Shown here: in pieces, positions 27,165 through 35,002 of the stretch
Layout of the letters: each line of letters starts with the position of its first letter
How positions within the stretch are numbered: the first letter of the stretch is position 1
NCBI RefSeq assembly: GCF_003234445.2
Contig: NZ_CP126269.1
Location: 1,302,001-1,366,000, forward strand
DNA length: 64,000 bases
Source of the DNA: Curtobacterium sp. MCLR17_036
GTDB lineage: Bacteria; Actinomycetota; Actinomycetes; Actinomycetales; Microbacteriaceae
Direction of reading: 5' to 3'
Notes under the pieces: model-generated
Database searches by the model: none
What the model was told of the DNA's origin: nothing
Seen by the model: the letters and a program-made list of their open reading frames with translations, nothing else
Program-made: the position numbers and the translations under genes

Positions 27165-27694
27165 GCCTCCGGCGAGCTCACGATGCGAAGCCCCTCGGGA
27201 AGTTCGCGACGGTCGCCCGTGCTGGTGCGGGGCGACGAGTGTTGTCGACGTACCTGATCGCCCTCGTGGTGGGTCTGATGGTGAGTGGCTGCTCCAGGGG
27301 CGATGCGTTTGAGCCGTTGGAGGCTCGTGACTTCCTTGAGCGGTCTCGAGGGGTCGAGAACGCGACGGTCACGACGGGGAAGCTGAGAGGCACTCTCAAG
27401 AGCACCTACTTCGTGGACGTGCGAGTCAGAGTCGACTCGACAGAGGGCGATGATCGGCTCGGAGCGATCGCGCTCCGCGCAGTGCAAACCGGTTGGGCGA
27501 CCCGCATCGACCACGCTCCATACGGTGTGTATCTCGAGGTGTCGGGCAAGCCGGACATCGACGTCGGTGAACTGCTCGACGGGGCCGGTCTTCACGTCCA
27601 GAGTGGGATCCGACCGAGTGCTCCGGTTTTGGTGAGCGCAGAGAGTCTGCAGCGCCGGTGGGGGAAGTGGCCCGGCGCGCGACCTGATGACTAG
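27161..27694 (+). CDS. lipoprotein, family B
   Basis: A 177-residue lipoprotein. The signal segment YLIALVVGLMVSGC gives a lipobox VSGC near residue 44 after a long basic N-terminus. The mature domain EPLEARDFLERSRGVENATVTTG ... AVQTGWATRIDHAPYGVYLEV ... SLQRRWGKWPG is clearly paralogous to the following gene, with roughly half the residues identical by eye. I know no function for the family. It overlaps the preceding stop by 4 bp (ATGA). Confidence 0.7.
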   Translation: MSLRRAHDAKPLGKFATVARAGAGRRVLSTYLIALVVGLMVSGCSRGDAFEPLEARDFLERSRGVENATVTTGKLRGTLKSTYFVDVRVRVDSTEGDDRLGAIALRAVQTGWATRIDHAPYGVYLEVSGKPDIDVGELLDGAGLHVQSGIRPSAPVLVSAESLQRRWGKWPGARPDD

Positions 27695-27768
27695 TCCTGT
27701 CTGGTGTCCTGGCCATCGACGCGTCCCGAGGGGCCGTTGTCGTTGTCATATGGAGATGGTGAGTTGCT

Positions 27769-28428
27769 GTGATGCACAAGAGCGGTAATCGGCGACCAGT
27801 GTTGTCAGCGGGTTCTGTCACCGTGGTGATCGGGCTGATGATCGGGGGATGCACCGTGCATGATGGATTTGCTCCGTTGGAAGCTCGTGACTTCCTCGAG
27901 CAGTCACGGGGAGTCGACGCGGCGACCGTCACAACCGGAGGATTGGCTCGCACCTTCGGGCGTGATTACTTCGTCAACGTCCGCATGACGGTCGACCCGA
28001 GTCTCGGCGAGGACCGCTTACGATCACTCGCGCTCTGTGCGGTGCAGACCGGATGGGCAACGCGCATCGCGCACGCTCCGTACGGTGTGAAACTCGAAGT
28101 GTTGAGCGACTCTGACGTCGATGTCCTCCGCTTGCTCGAGGATGCGAATCTCGAGGTGCAAGCAGAGGTCGATCAGGGCAACCCGGTGTTGGTGAGCGCG
28201 GACAGTCTGCAACGTCAATGGGGTCGCTGGCCTGGCAGACGTCCGGGTGCGCGTTGTGCGGGTGCGAATCCGGCAGCAGCGGCGGTCCTTGCCGGGAGTA
28301 CGGCGGGCAGGCTGCAGAGGAACGGCTCCGCCGCAACGGCCCGTTTCGACGAAGATCGTCCGCGCAGCGGCGAGCGCCGATCAGGTCGACACGGGCGAAC
28401 TGCCCTCGGGTCGTCCCATGACTTGTGA
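27769..28428 (+). CDS. lipoprotein, family B, with aberrant C-terminal extension
   Basis: A 219-residue paralogue of the preceding gene. Lipobox IGGC, then the same PLEARDFLEQSRGVDAATVTTG, CAVQTGWATRIAHAPYGVKLEV and SLQRQWGRWPG blocks. The sibling stops shortly after the WGKWPG block, whereas this frame continues about 60 residues in an Arg/Ala/Gly-rich composition unlike a folded domain. This suggests the ancestral stop was lost by mutation or frameshift near 28240. The start is GTG 27769 or ATG 27772. The 74-bp gap upstream suggests a separate duplication. Confidence 0.6.
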   Translation: MMHKSGNRRPVLSAGSVTVVIGLMIGGCTVHDGFAPLEARDFLEQSRGVDAATVTTGGLARTFGRDYFVNVRMTVDPSLGEDRLRSLALCAVQTGWATRIAHAPYGVKLEVLSDSDVDVLRLLEDANLEVQAEVDQGNPVLVSADSLQRQWGRWPGRRPGARCAGANPAAAAVLAGSTAGRLQRNGSAATARFDEDRPRSGERRSGRHGRTALGSSHDL

Positions 28429-28501
28429 CGCCATCCGAGTCGGCTAAATGACGTCGAGCATCCATCGACCGCTACCGACGACGACCAACTTCGGACAGAA
28501 C

Positions 28502-29017
28502 ATGCGACTCAGACTCATCCCGCCGATCGTCCTCGTGGCCTTGCTGACGGGCTGCTCGGCATCGGGCAACGATCGACCTGCAGACGGCGAGCCCGCGGCA
28601 CCCACCGCGTCGCCCGAAGTCGTCATCGGCAAGGCGAAAGCGGACACGCAGCGCACGGAACGGGAGATCGCGGAGGCCGTCCCTGACCGTTCACGTGTCC
28701 GCCAGCAGGAGAAGGGCGCGCTCTTTCCGTGCGGGGAGCACGAACGTCAGTGGGCCGGTGGCACGAACGTCGACACCAGTGAAGAGCCTGACATGGATGC
28801 TGTAGTCGCGGCGGTCGGGCAGACCTGGGGGAACAGGTCCGGCTGGAAGGTCGTCGAGCGTCGGGATTCCGATGGGCTCCCCACGATCGACATCTCGACT
28901 GATGACGGCGAGGGGTACCTGGTTTCGCGAGGCACCAATGCGAGAACGGTGCACATCAGGTCCTCATCGTCGTGTTTTGCGGTACCCGAGGTGTTCTCCG
29001 GGGGCGGCTTGTGGTGA
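28502..29017 (+). CDS. lipoprotein, divergent family A
   Basis: A 171-residue lipoprotein with signal peptide MRLRLIPPIVLVALLTGC. The mature part keeps the family A order: TQRTEREIAEAVP, EKGALFPC, WAGGTNV and a C-terminal SSSCF, including both conserved cysteines, but has diverged strongly otherwise. ATG 28502 is preferred over 28448 because it starts the signal peptide cleanly. The stop overlaps the next start (GTGA). Confidence 0.65.
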   Translation: MRLRLIPPIVLVALLTGCSASGNDRPADGEPAAPTASPEVVIGKAKADTQRTEREIAEAVPDRSRVRQQEKGALFPCGEHERQWAGGTNVDTSEEPDMDAVVAAVGQTWGNRSGWKVVERRDSDGLPTIDISTDDGEGYLVSRGTNARTVHIRSSSSCFAVPEVFSGGGLW

Positions 29018-29520
29018 CCGCGCGTCCCCGCCTGCTGCTCGGCGCCACCGTTGCCGTCAGCGCGATGGCAGTCCTGCTGAGCGGTTGTGCCCTGGTGCGT
29101 GGGCCGGTGGAGGACCCGGAGGTCAGTACGGCCCAGGCCAAGAAGTCCGCGCAGGACGCCGAGAAGTCGATCATCGATCTGATCCCGCCGTCCGAGGTGG
29201 TGGAGACGCACCAGATCGAGACCGCTTCCTTCCTGAGCTGCTCATCGGGTTTCCTGTGGTCCGGGAACATCCAGGCGACGCTCGCCGAGGGCACCGACGC
29301 CGAGCAGGTCCTGCGGGGCATGGGTGCGGCGGCGCAACGCGAGCAGGTGGACGTCAGTCATGATCGGACGTCCGTCGGGTCGCTGCGGTACGCGTTTGTC
29401 GACCGGCAGGGTGTGCGGTTGTTGGCCTCCGTCTGGGACGACGGCCGGAAGATCGACGTCGACTCGTTCTCGGCGTGCTTCAGGGTGCCGGACGACTGGG
29501 TGCCGCCGCGGAGCTACTGA
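29014..29520 (+). CDS. lipoprotein, family A
   Basis: A 168-residue lipoprotein, lipobox LLSGC. It is closely similar to the first family A protein at 26162: ASFLSCSSGFLWSGNIQATL, GVRLLASVWDDGRKIDVDSFSACFRVPDDWVPP. Both conserved cysteines are present. Base composition here returns towards the high-GC level of the chromosome, unlike the 26162 copy, so the two copies may have arrived separately. The GTG start overlaps the preceding stop. Confidence 0.7.
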   Translation: MTARPRLLLGATVAVSAMAVLLSGCALVRGPVEDPEVSTAQAKKSAQDAEKSIIDLIPPSEVVETHQIETASFLSCSSGFLWSGNIQATLAEGTDAEQVLRGMGAAAQREQVDVSHDRTSVGSLRYAFVDRQGVRLLASVWDDGRKIDVDSFSACFRVPDDWVPPRSY

Positions 29521-29556
29521 TGGAGACGATGCAGTACGGGTACGGAGGGGGACCTG

Positions 29557-29895
29557 ATGGTGACCGGTGAAGAGTCGACTACTGCGCAGCGGCGTGTTCC
29601 GCATTGGAGGATCTTCGTCCCCGGTGCGATCGCGGTCGTCAGCGCTCTGGCGGCGTACCTGTCCCTGGACGGCGTGTCCCACGGAAGACTGGGGTGGGCG
29701 ATCTTCTGGTCGCTCGTGATGGTGTTCTCAGCGCTCGGGACGCTGATGGGGATCGCTGACGTGACGGATGCGAGCCGTCTCGTTCGTGTGCTCGGCATCG
29801 TCGCCGTCCTGTTCGCTGGCGTCCTGCTCGCTTTCGAGGTCCTCCTGCTGGTCGTCGTCGTGATGGTGACCGTCGCGAACTCCGGTGGCGCCTGA
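29557..29895 (+). CDS. small three-helix membrane protein
   Basis: A 112-residue protein with three predicted membrane helices (about 20-38, 47-67 and 77-106) and short hydrophilic ends. No recognisable family. It is embedded in the lipoprotein run, with its last base overlapping the next start (TGATG), so it is probably part of the same unit. A role in membrane protection or lipoprotein localisation would be speculation. Confidence 0.6.
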   Translation: MVTGEESTTAQRRVPHWRIFVPGAIAVVSALAAYLSLDGVSHGRLGWAIFWSLVMVFSALGTLMGIADVTDASRLVRVLGIVAVLFAGVLLAFEVLLLVVVVMVTVANSGGA

Positions 29896-30392
29896 TGCGC
29901 GCTCGAACGATCGCGGTCGTCACAGCCGCCGTGGTCGGGCTGCTGCTGACCGGTTGTGCGCACGCCGACCCACTGCCCGCTGACCCGGATGAGCGCCTCG
30001 CCGTCGTGAAGGCGACCGTGCAGCGTGCCGAGCTGCGGACGATCCGCGCGCTGCCGTCCACGCAGGTCGAGTCGGTGCGACAGCTGTCGACCGGATCGTT
30101 CCTCGACTGCTCCTCCGGCGTGCGGTGGAGCGGCAACATCCGAGCGACCCTGAGCGAGGGGGTGGACGCGACGGCTGCGCAGCAGCGCATCGCCGAGACG
30201 TTCGCCACGAGGGACGGCTACGACGTCAGCGAGGACCCGCTGCGGCGCGGCGACGTCCGGGTCCAGATCATCGACCCGGACGGGGTGCAGCTCCTGGTGA
30301 CCATCTGGGACCACGGCACGGTGATCGACGTCATCTCCGGCTCCGCCTGCTTCGGGTTGCCGCAGGACTTCGACCTGCCGTACGAGTACTGA
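29895..30392 (+). CDS. lipoprotein, family A
   Basis: A 165-residue lipoprotein, lipobox LLTGC. It shares the family A core (TVQRAELRTIRALPSTQ, TGSFLDCSSGVRWSGNIRATLSEG, GVQLLVTIWDHGTVIDVISGSACFGLP) with both cysteines, and is as GC-rich as the chromosome. It is the last gene of the run. The next gene is convergent. Confidence 0.7.
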   Translation: MRARTIAVVTAAVVGLLLTGCAHADPLPADPDERLAVVKATVQRAELRTIRALPSTQVESVRQLSTGSFLDCSSGVRWSGNIRATLSEGVDATAAQQRIAETFATRDGYDVSEDPLRRGDVRVQIIDPDGVQLLVTIWDHGTVIDVISGSACFGLPQDFDLPYEY

Positions 30393-30428
30393 CGCTGGCG
30401 GATCCCCAGCGCCCCACGCCGACCCGGC

Positions 30429-32579
30429 TCAGGCCACCGTCGCCAACGCGAACGGCAGCACGGCCGACGCACCCGCACGCCGGAGTTCCCGGCCCGCCAC
30501 GGTCATCGTCCACCGGCTGTCGACCAGGTCGTCCACGAGCAGCACCGGCCCCTCGTGCTCCTGCAGGGCGGCTGCGAGCGACGGGTCCACCGTGAAGGTG
30601 TCCCACACGCCGGACAGTCGGTACGCGCTGTTCGTCGCGCCGTCCCCACGAGGTGTGCCGCCGTTCCGGCCGAGCGTGCCGAGGAACTGCAGCCGGCCGA
30701 TCGTGGACAGCGCCTGTGCGAGTGACCCGACGAGTTCGGGCCGGGACCGCGAGGACATCGCCACGATGCCGGTCGGCCGGGTCTCCCACGGCCAGTCCTT
30801 GAGCGCGCGAACGCAGCCGTCGACGAGTTCCCGCGACACGGGCGCATCCGGCACACCCGAGCCGAACAGTGCCCGCAGCGGCCCACCCCAGCCGAGGTCG
30901 GTGAGCCGGGCGACGGCCCGGCCGGGCTGCACGAGTTCGTCGGGGCCGATCTTGCCGCGGACCGCGACGCCGAGCGAGGCCATGCCGGAGGGCCACTGCG
31001 CACGCGGGGCGACCTCGACGCCGACCTTGTCGAGGGCGGCGGCGGCACCGGTCGAGTCGGAGTCGGAGACGTCGGTCGGGAACCACGCGCCCGCGCAGTT
31101 GTCGCACCGCCCGCAGGGCTCGGCGGAGGGGTCGTCGAGGTCCTGCTGCAGCAGCTGCATGCGGCAGGCGGAGGTGGCCTCGTAGTCGAGCATCGACGCG
31201 GCCTCGGCGGCACGGGCCGCGGCGACGCGTTCGTACCGGGGTGCGTCGTACTGCCAGGGCTGCCCGGTCGCGATCCAGCCGCCGGTGACGCGTCGGACGG
31301 CACCGTCGACGTCGAGCACCTTGAGCAGGAGTTCGAGGGTGGATCGCTTGATGTCGACCAGGCCTTCGAGGGCGACGGTGGACATGGCGGTGTCGGTCGA
31401 CAGGGCGTCGAGCACGGCGGCCGCGCGGGCTTCGGTCGGCATCGAGGCGCTGGCGAAGTACTGCCAGATCTCGCGGTCCTCGCGGCCGGGCAGCAGCAGG
31501 ACGTCGGCGTTGTCGGTGGCACGGCCGGCACGACCGATCTGCTGGTAGTACGCCACGGGCGACGACGGTGCGCCGACGTGCACGACGAAGCCGAGGTCGG
31601 GCTTGTCGAAGCCCATGCCGAGCGCACTGGTGGCGACGAGGGCCTTCAGTTCGTTGCCCTTGAGCTGCTGCTCGAGCTGTTCGCGTTCCTCGGTGTCGGT
31701 GCGGCCCGTGTAGGCGCGGACGGCGTAGCCGTTGTCGCGCAGCAGGCGCGCGATGTCCTCGGCCGCCGAGACCGTGAGCGTGTAGATGATGCCGCTGCCG
31801 GGCAGGTCGCCGAGGTGGGCGAGGAGCCACCCGAGTCGCTGCCGGGCATCGGGCAGCGTCAGCACGCCGAGGCGCAGGGACGCCCGCGCGAGCGACCCGC
31901 GGATCGTGAACACCGGGTCGGCGGGGCCGGCGGTGAGCTGCTCGGCGACGTCCTCGACCACGCGCTCGTTCGCGGTCGCCGTGGTGGCCAGCACGGGGAC
32001 GCCGTGGGGGAGCGAGCGGATGAGCTCGGCCAGCCGCCGGTAGTCCGGCCGGAAGTCGTGGCCCCAGTCCGAGATGCAGTGCGCTTCGTCCACCACGAGC
32101 ATGCCCATGCGGGCGATCAGGGTCGGCATCTGCTCGTCGCGGAACTTCGGGTTGTTGAGGCGTTCGGGGGAGACGAGGAGCACGTCGACCTCGTCACGGG
32201 CGAGTGCCGCCTGGGTCTCGCCCCACTCGTGCGCGTTCGCCGAGTTGATCGACACCGCCCGGACGCCGGCCCGGGCCGCTGCCGCCACCTGGTCGCGCAT
32301 CAGGGCGAGCAGCGGCGACACCAGGACCGTCGGGCCGCCACCACGGCGACGGAGCAGGAGCGTGGCGAGGAAGTACACGGCGGACTTGCCCCACCCGGTG
32401 CGCTGCACGACGAGGGCGCGCTGTCGGTGCTCGACCAGGGCGGAGATCGCCTCCAGCTGGCCGGGGTGGAACACTGCGTCGGGCCGGCCGGTCAGGGCAG
32501 CGAGGGCCTGCTGTGCCTCGGCGGCGATGTCCGCGGACGGTGCGACGGCGGACGGAGCGGGGGAACCGAGACCAGACAT
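30429..32579 (-). CDS. recQ: RecQ-family DNA helicase fused to a phosphoribosyltransferase-like domain
   Basis: A 716-residue protein. Superfamily 2 helicase motifs: I RTGWGKSAVY near residue 60, II VDEAHCISDWGHDFRPDYRRL, and motif VI QQIGRAGRA. A zinc-binding set (CRMQ ... CGRCDNC) follows near residue 460. The C-terminus carries a domain with VLLVDDLVDSRWTMT (about 680-693), which matches the PRPP-binding loop of ComF/type I phosphoribosyltransferases. The helicase unwinds recombination intermediates; the role of the second domain is unknown. The ATG is preceded on the minus strand by CAGCAT and 6 nt, as for other leaderless genes here. A winged-helix/HRDC end typical of E. coli RecQ is not evident. 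Confidence 0.88.
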   Translation of the reverse strand: MSGLGSPAPSAVAPSADIAAEAQQALAALTGRPDAVFHPGQLEAISALVEHRQRALVVQRTGWGKSAVYFLATLLLRRRGGGPTVLVSPLLALMRDQVAAAARAGVRAVSINSANAHEWGETQAALARDEVDVLLVSPERLNNPKFRDEQMPTLIARMGMLVVDEAHCISDWGHDFRPDYRRLAELIRSLPHGVPVLATTATANERVVEDVAEQLTAGPADPVFTIRGSLARASLRLGVLTLPDARQRLGWLLAHLGDLPGSGIIYTLTVSAAEDIARLLRDNGYAVRAYTGRTDTEEREQLEQQLKGNELKALVATSALGMGFDKPDLGFVVHVGAPSSPVAYYQQIGRAGRATDNADVLLLPGREDREIWQYFASASMPTEARAAAVLDALSTDTAMSTVALEGLVDIKRSTLELLLKVLDVDGAVRRVTGGWIATGQPWQYDAPRYERVAAARAAEAASMLDYEATSACRMQLLQQDLDDPSAEPCGRCDNCAGAWFPTDVSDSDSTGAAAALDKVGVEVAPRAQWPSGMASLGVAVRGKIGPDELVQPGRAVARLTDLGWGGPLRALFGSGVPDAPVSRELVDGCVRALKDWPWETRPTGIVAMSSRSRPELVGSLAQALSTIGRLQFLGTLGRNGGTPRGDGATNSAYRLSGVWDTFTVDPSLAAALQEHEGPVLLVDDLVDSRWTMTVAGRELRRAGASAVLPFALATVA

Positions 32580-32585
32580 GCCCCC

Positions 32586-32591
32586 ATGCTG
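32586..32591 (-). promoter_or_regulatory. -10-like element of recQ, leaderless type
   Basis: The minus strand reads CAGCAT, 6 nt, then ATG. Confidence 0.35.
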
Positions 32592-32625
32592 TCAGCAGCG
32601 ACCGACGAAACCCCGCCGGGGCGCC

Positions 32626-34101
32626 TCACTGGTAGGTGATCAACGACGGTGTCGGGGTCACCTCGGACATGGTCTGCGACGGGGTCAGCATGGGCGTGTC
32701 CTCGTCGTAGAAGTTCTTCCAGCCCCAGTGCAGGCCCTTCGGCGCGCCGGCGTGCAGGGCCTTCCACGTCGCCTGCTTGTCCGGCTGCGAGCCCTGCCCG
32801 TCGACGTGCACGAGCACGTCGAGCTCCGGATGGGTCTCGAGCGCGGAACGGTCCTGGATCATCGACAGCCGGAACTGGTGCAGCACCAGGGCCTTCGGCG
32901 GCAGACCTTCCTTGCGCACGAGCGCAGCGAGCCACGAGGAGACCTCGTTCACCTCGGACGCCGACACGCTGCCGATCTGCTTCAAGGGCACCTGGTCCTT
33001 CGTCAGCCGCCACTCCGGGTCGAGCGCCAGCCAGACGCCAGGCTTCTTCAGCAGCGACTCGTACTGCTTCGCCTGCGACAGGAAGTCCGAGCGCCCGGGC
33101 TGCAGGTCGATGATCACCGGCATGTCCGCGTCGTGTGCCGCATCGACGTACGGCTCGAGCGTCGACACCGGCAGCTCCGTCGAGTAGTCGCCGTCGGCCC
33201 CGGCGTCGCCCGCGGCGACGGTTGCGATGACCTCCATCGCCGGCGTGACGAGTTCGTCGGACTCCGCCCGGTACGGCTTCGCGACGGCCTCGGCACGCCG
33301 GACGGTCGCCTCCGGCCCCTGCTCGCCGAGCACGCCGAGCGCCGGCGCGCCCGGCGCTCCGTAGAGCGCGACGTAGCGGTGCCCGTCGAACGGTCGCTGG
33401 CCGCCGTTCCGCAGCTGGAACCCGCTCTCGGCCGCCCGGACGGTCCACTCGGGGTCGGGCAGCGCGGCGAACGCCGACCCGACGAGCAGCGTCGGCCCGC
33501 CCGTGCCGTCGTGCAGGGCCGTCACGACGTCGGGTGCCGCCGCGGGATCGGTCACCCCGTCGGGCATGCGCACGACGTGCGCACCGGCGGCCTTCGCGGT
33601 CGCCACGACCGCGGCGTCGGCGCTCGCGTCCGCCACCACGACCGTGGTCGGCCGGGAGGCCCGCCCCGCCTCCGGTGCGTCGCCCCCGTCCGGCGCGTCC
33701 TGCTCCGTCGCGTCGGTGTCGACCGACACGTCGCCCTCGGCCTGGTACCACCCGGCGCCGAGCCGGTCGAGTTCGCGGGCGACGGCTTTCCCGCCGCCCT
33801 CGCCCGCGAGGAGCACCGGCACGTGGGAGCGCTCGGCCACCCCGCTCGCTGCCGCCACCGCGTCGGCGTCGCCGGCCGGTGCGACGACGGCGCCCGGGGC
33901 GCTCCGGAACAGGGCGCGACTCGCCCGGAGCGACCGCTCGGCCGCATCGGACCCGGCCGCCACGGTGACGGTGTCCGCGGACGCGCTCGACAGGGTCGCG
34001 CGGGTCGGCTCCGGCTCGCTCGACGTGCACCCGGCGGCGCCGATCAGCAGCCCGCAGGCGACGGTCGCGACGAGGACTCGGGCAGCAGGTCGGGAACGCA
34101 T
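32626..34101 (-). CDS. surface lipoprotein with cell-wall-binding-repeat-like N-domain and barrel-like C-domain
   Basis: A 491-residue lipoprotein: signal peptide and lipobox GAAGC (Cys about residue 25). The mature N-half has alternating patterns such as GAVVAPAGDADAVAAASG and HVPVLLAGEGGGKAVARELDRLG that resemble cell-wall-binding repeat 2 domains, though weakly. The C-half (VIIDLQPGRSDFLSQAKQYESLL, GVWLALDPEWRL, ALVLHQFRLSMI, LDVLVHVDGQG) looks like a TIM barrel with conserved acidic residues at strand ends, possibly a glycosidase-like fold. I cannot name the activity. TAGGGT lies 6 nt before the ATG. Confidence 0.65.
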   Translation of the reverse strand: MRSRPAARVLVATVACGLLIGAAGCTSSEPEPTRATLSSASADTVTVAAGSDAAERSLRASRALFRSAPGAVVAPAGDADAVAAASGVAERSHVPVLLAGEGGGKAVARELDRLGAGWYQAEGDVSVDTDATEQDAPDGGDAPEAGRASRPTTVVVADASADAAVVATAKAAGAHVVRMPDGVTDPAAAPDVVTALHDGTGGPTLLVGSAFAALPDPEWTVRAAESGFQLRNGGQRPFDGHRYVALYGAPGAPALGVLGEQGPEATVRRAEAVAKPYRAESDELVTPAMEVIATVAAGDAGADGDYSTELPVSTLEPYVDAAHDADMPVIIDLQPGRSDFLSQAKQYESLLKKPGVWLALDPEWRLTKDQVPLKQIGSVSASEVNEVSSWLAALVRKEGLPPKALVLHQFRLSMIQDRSALETHPELDVLVHVDGQGSQPDKQATWKALHAGAPKGLHWGWKNFYDEDTPMLTPSQTMSEVTPTPSLITYQ

Positions 34102-34107
34102 CGGGCC

Positions 34108-34113
34108 ACCCTA
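34108..34113 (-). promoter_or_regulatory. -10 element, leaderless type
   Basis: The minus strand reads TAGGGT, 6 nt, then the ATG of the 32626-34101 lipoprotein. Confidence 0.5.
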
Positions 34114-34171
34114 CGAGCCAGGCGGAGAGGTCCCTGGGAATCCGACGGGTGTCGTCTCGTAGAAGGGAGGC

Positions 34172-35002
34172 ATGCCCCACCACCCCGACGACCGCCCGCT
34201 CATCGGACCGGTCCGGTCGCCCGAGGTGCACTGCATGACGCTCAACGTGCGTCGCCGCGTGCCGCGGCCGCCGTCCCACCCGGACGCCTGGGAGCGACGC
34301 CGCGACGCCGTGATCGCGCTCATCGCCTCCGAAGCGCCCACCGTCCTCGCCGTCCAGGAGGCCCTGCCCAGCCAGGCCGCCGACCTCACCGCCGCCCTCG
34401 GGTCCGGTTGGGAACCCGTGCTGGTCGGCCGCGGACGCAGCGGCGGGGGCGAGCAGGTCGGGCTGTTCCTCGACCGCTCCCGCCTCGACGTCGTCGAACA
34501 GCGCACGTGGGCGCTCTCCCGCACCCCCGCGAGACCCGGGTCCCGCTCGTGGGCCACGTCCTTCTCGCGGCACGCCGTCGGCGCCGTCGTCGACGACCGG
34601 GCGACCGGCGTGCGGTTCCTGGCGATCGCGACGCACCTCGACGTCGCCTCGCCGTGGGCCCGGCTCCGGTCCGCCGGACTGCTCGGGCGCATCGTCCGGC
34701 AGCGCGGCCTGCCCGCGGTCGTCATGGCTGACTGGAACAGCCCAGCGGGGTCCGCACCGTGGCGAGCACTGGCGGACGCCGGTGTCGTCGACAGCTGGCA
34801 CCGGGCCTCCCGTCAGGTCGGCGAGGCGTACGGGACGTACCCGCACTACCGGAGCCCCCGTGTCGGCGACCGGCGCATCGACGGCGTGCTCGTGACCGAC
34901 GAGGCGGAGGTGGAGCGGGTCGCCGTCTCCGACCGGCGGCCGGGCCGGGTCTGGCCCTCTGACCACGCGGCCGTGCACGCGGTCGTGCGGTGGGCGTCGT
35001 GA
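34172..35002 (+). CDS. endonuclease/exonuclease/phosphatase family protein
   Basis: A 276-residue EEP-fold hydrolase. Motifs in order: CMTLNVRRR (Asn of the active site), AVQEALPSQ (metal-binding Glu), THLDVAS (His), MADWNSP (Asp/Asn pair) and SDHAAVHAVV at the end (catalytic Asp-His). The full active site is present. No signal peptide, so it should act in the cytosol; substrate (nucleic acid or phospho-sugar/lipid) is not predictable. A GGGAGG ribosome-binding site precedes the ATG. It overlaps the next gene by 13 bp. Confidence 0.85.
   Translation: MPHHPDDRPLIGPVRSPEVHCMTLNVRRRVPRPPSHPDAWERRRDAVIALIASEAPTVLAVQEALPSQAADLTAALGSGWEPVLVGRGRSGGGEQVGLFLDRSRLDVVEQRTWALSRTPARPGSRSWATSFSRHAVGAVVDDRATGVRFLAIATHLDVASPWARLRSAGLLGRIVRQRGLPAVVMADWNSPAGSAPWRALADAGVVDSWHRASRQVGEAYGTYPHYRSPRVGDRRIDGVLVTDEAEVERVAVSDRRPGRVWPSDHAAVHAVVRWAS

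Noticed and set aside
24405..30392. Prophage or IS-borne island
   Set aside because: No integrase, transposase, phage structural gene or flanking att/terminal repeats. Composition shift alone suggests recombination of a locus and not a mobile element.
32626..34101. Assignment of the lipoprotein as a specific glycosidase
   Set aside because: The barrel-like pattern is visible, but no family catalytic motif can be named.
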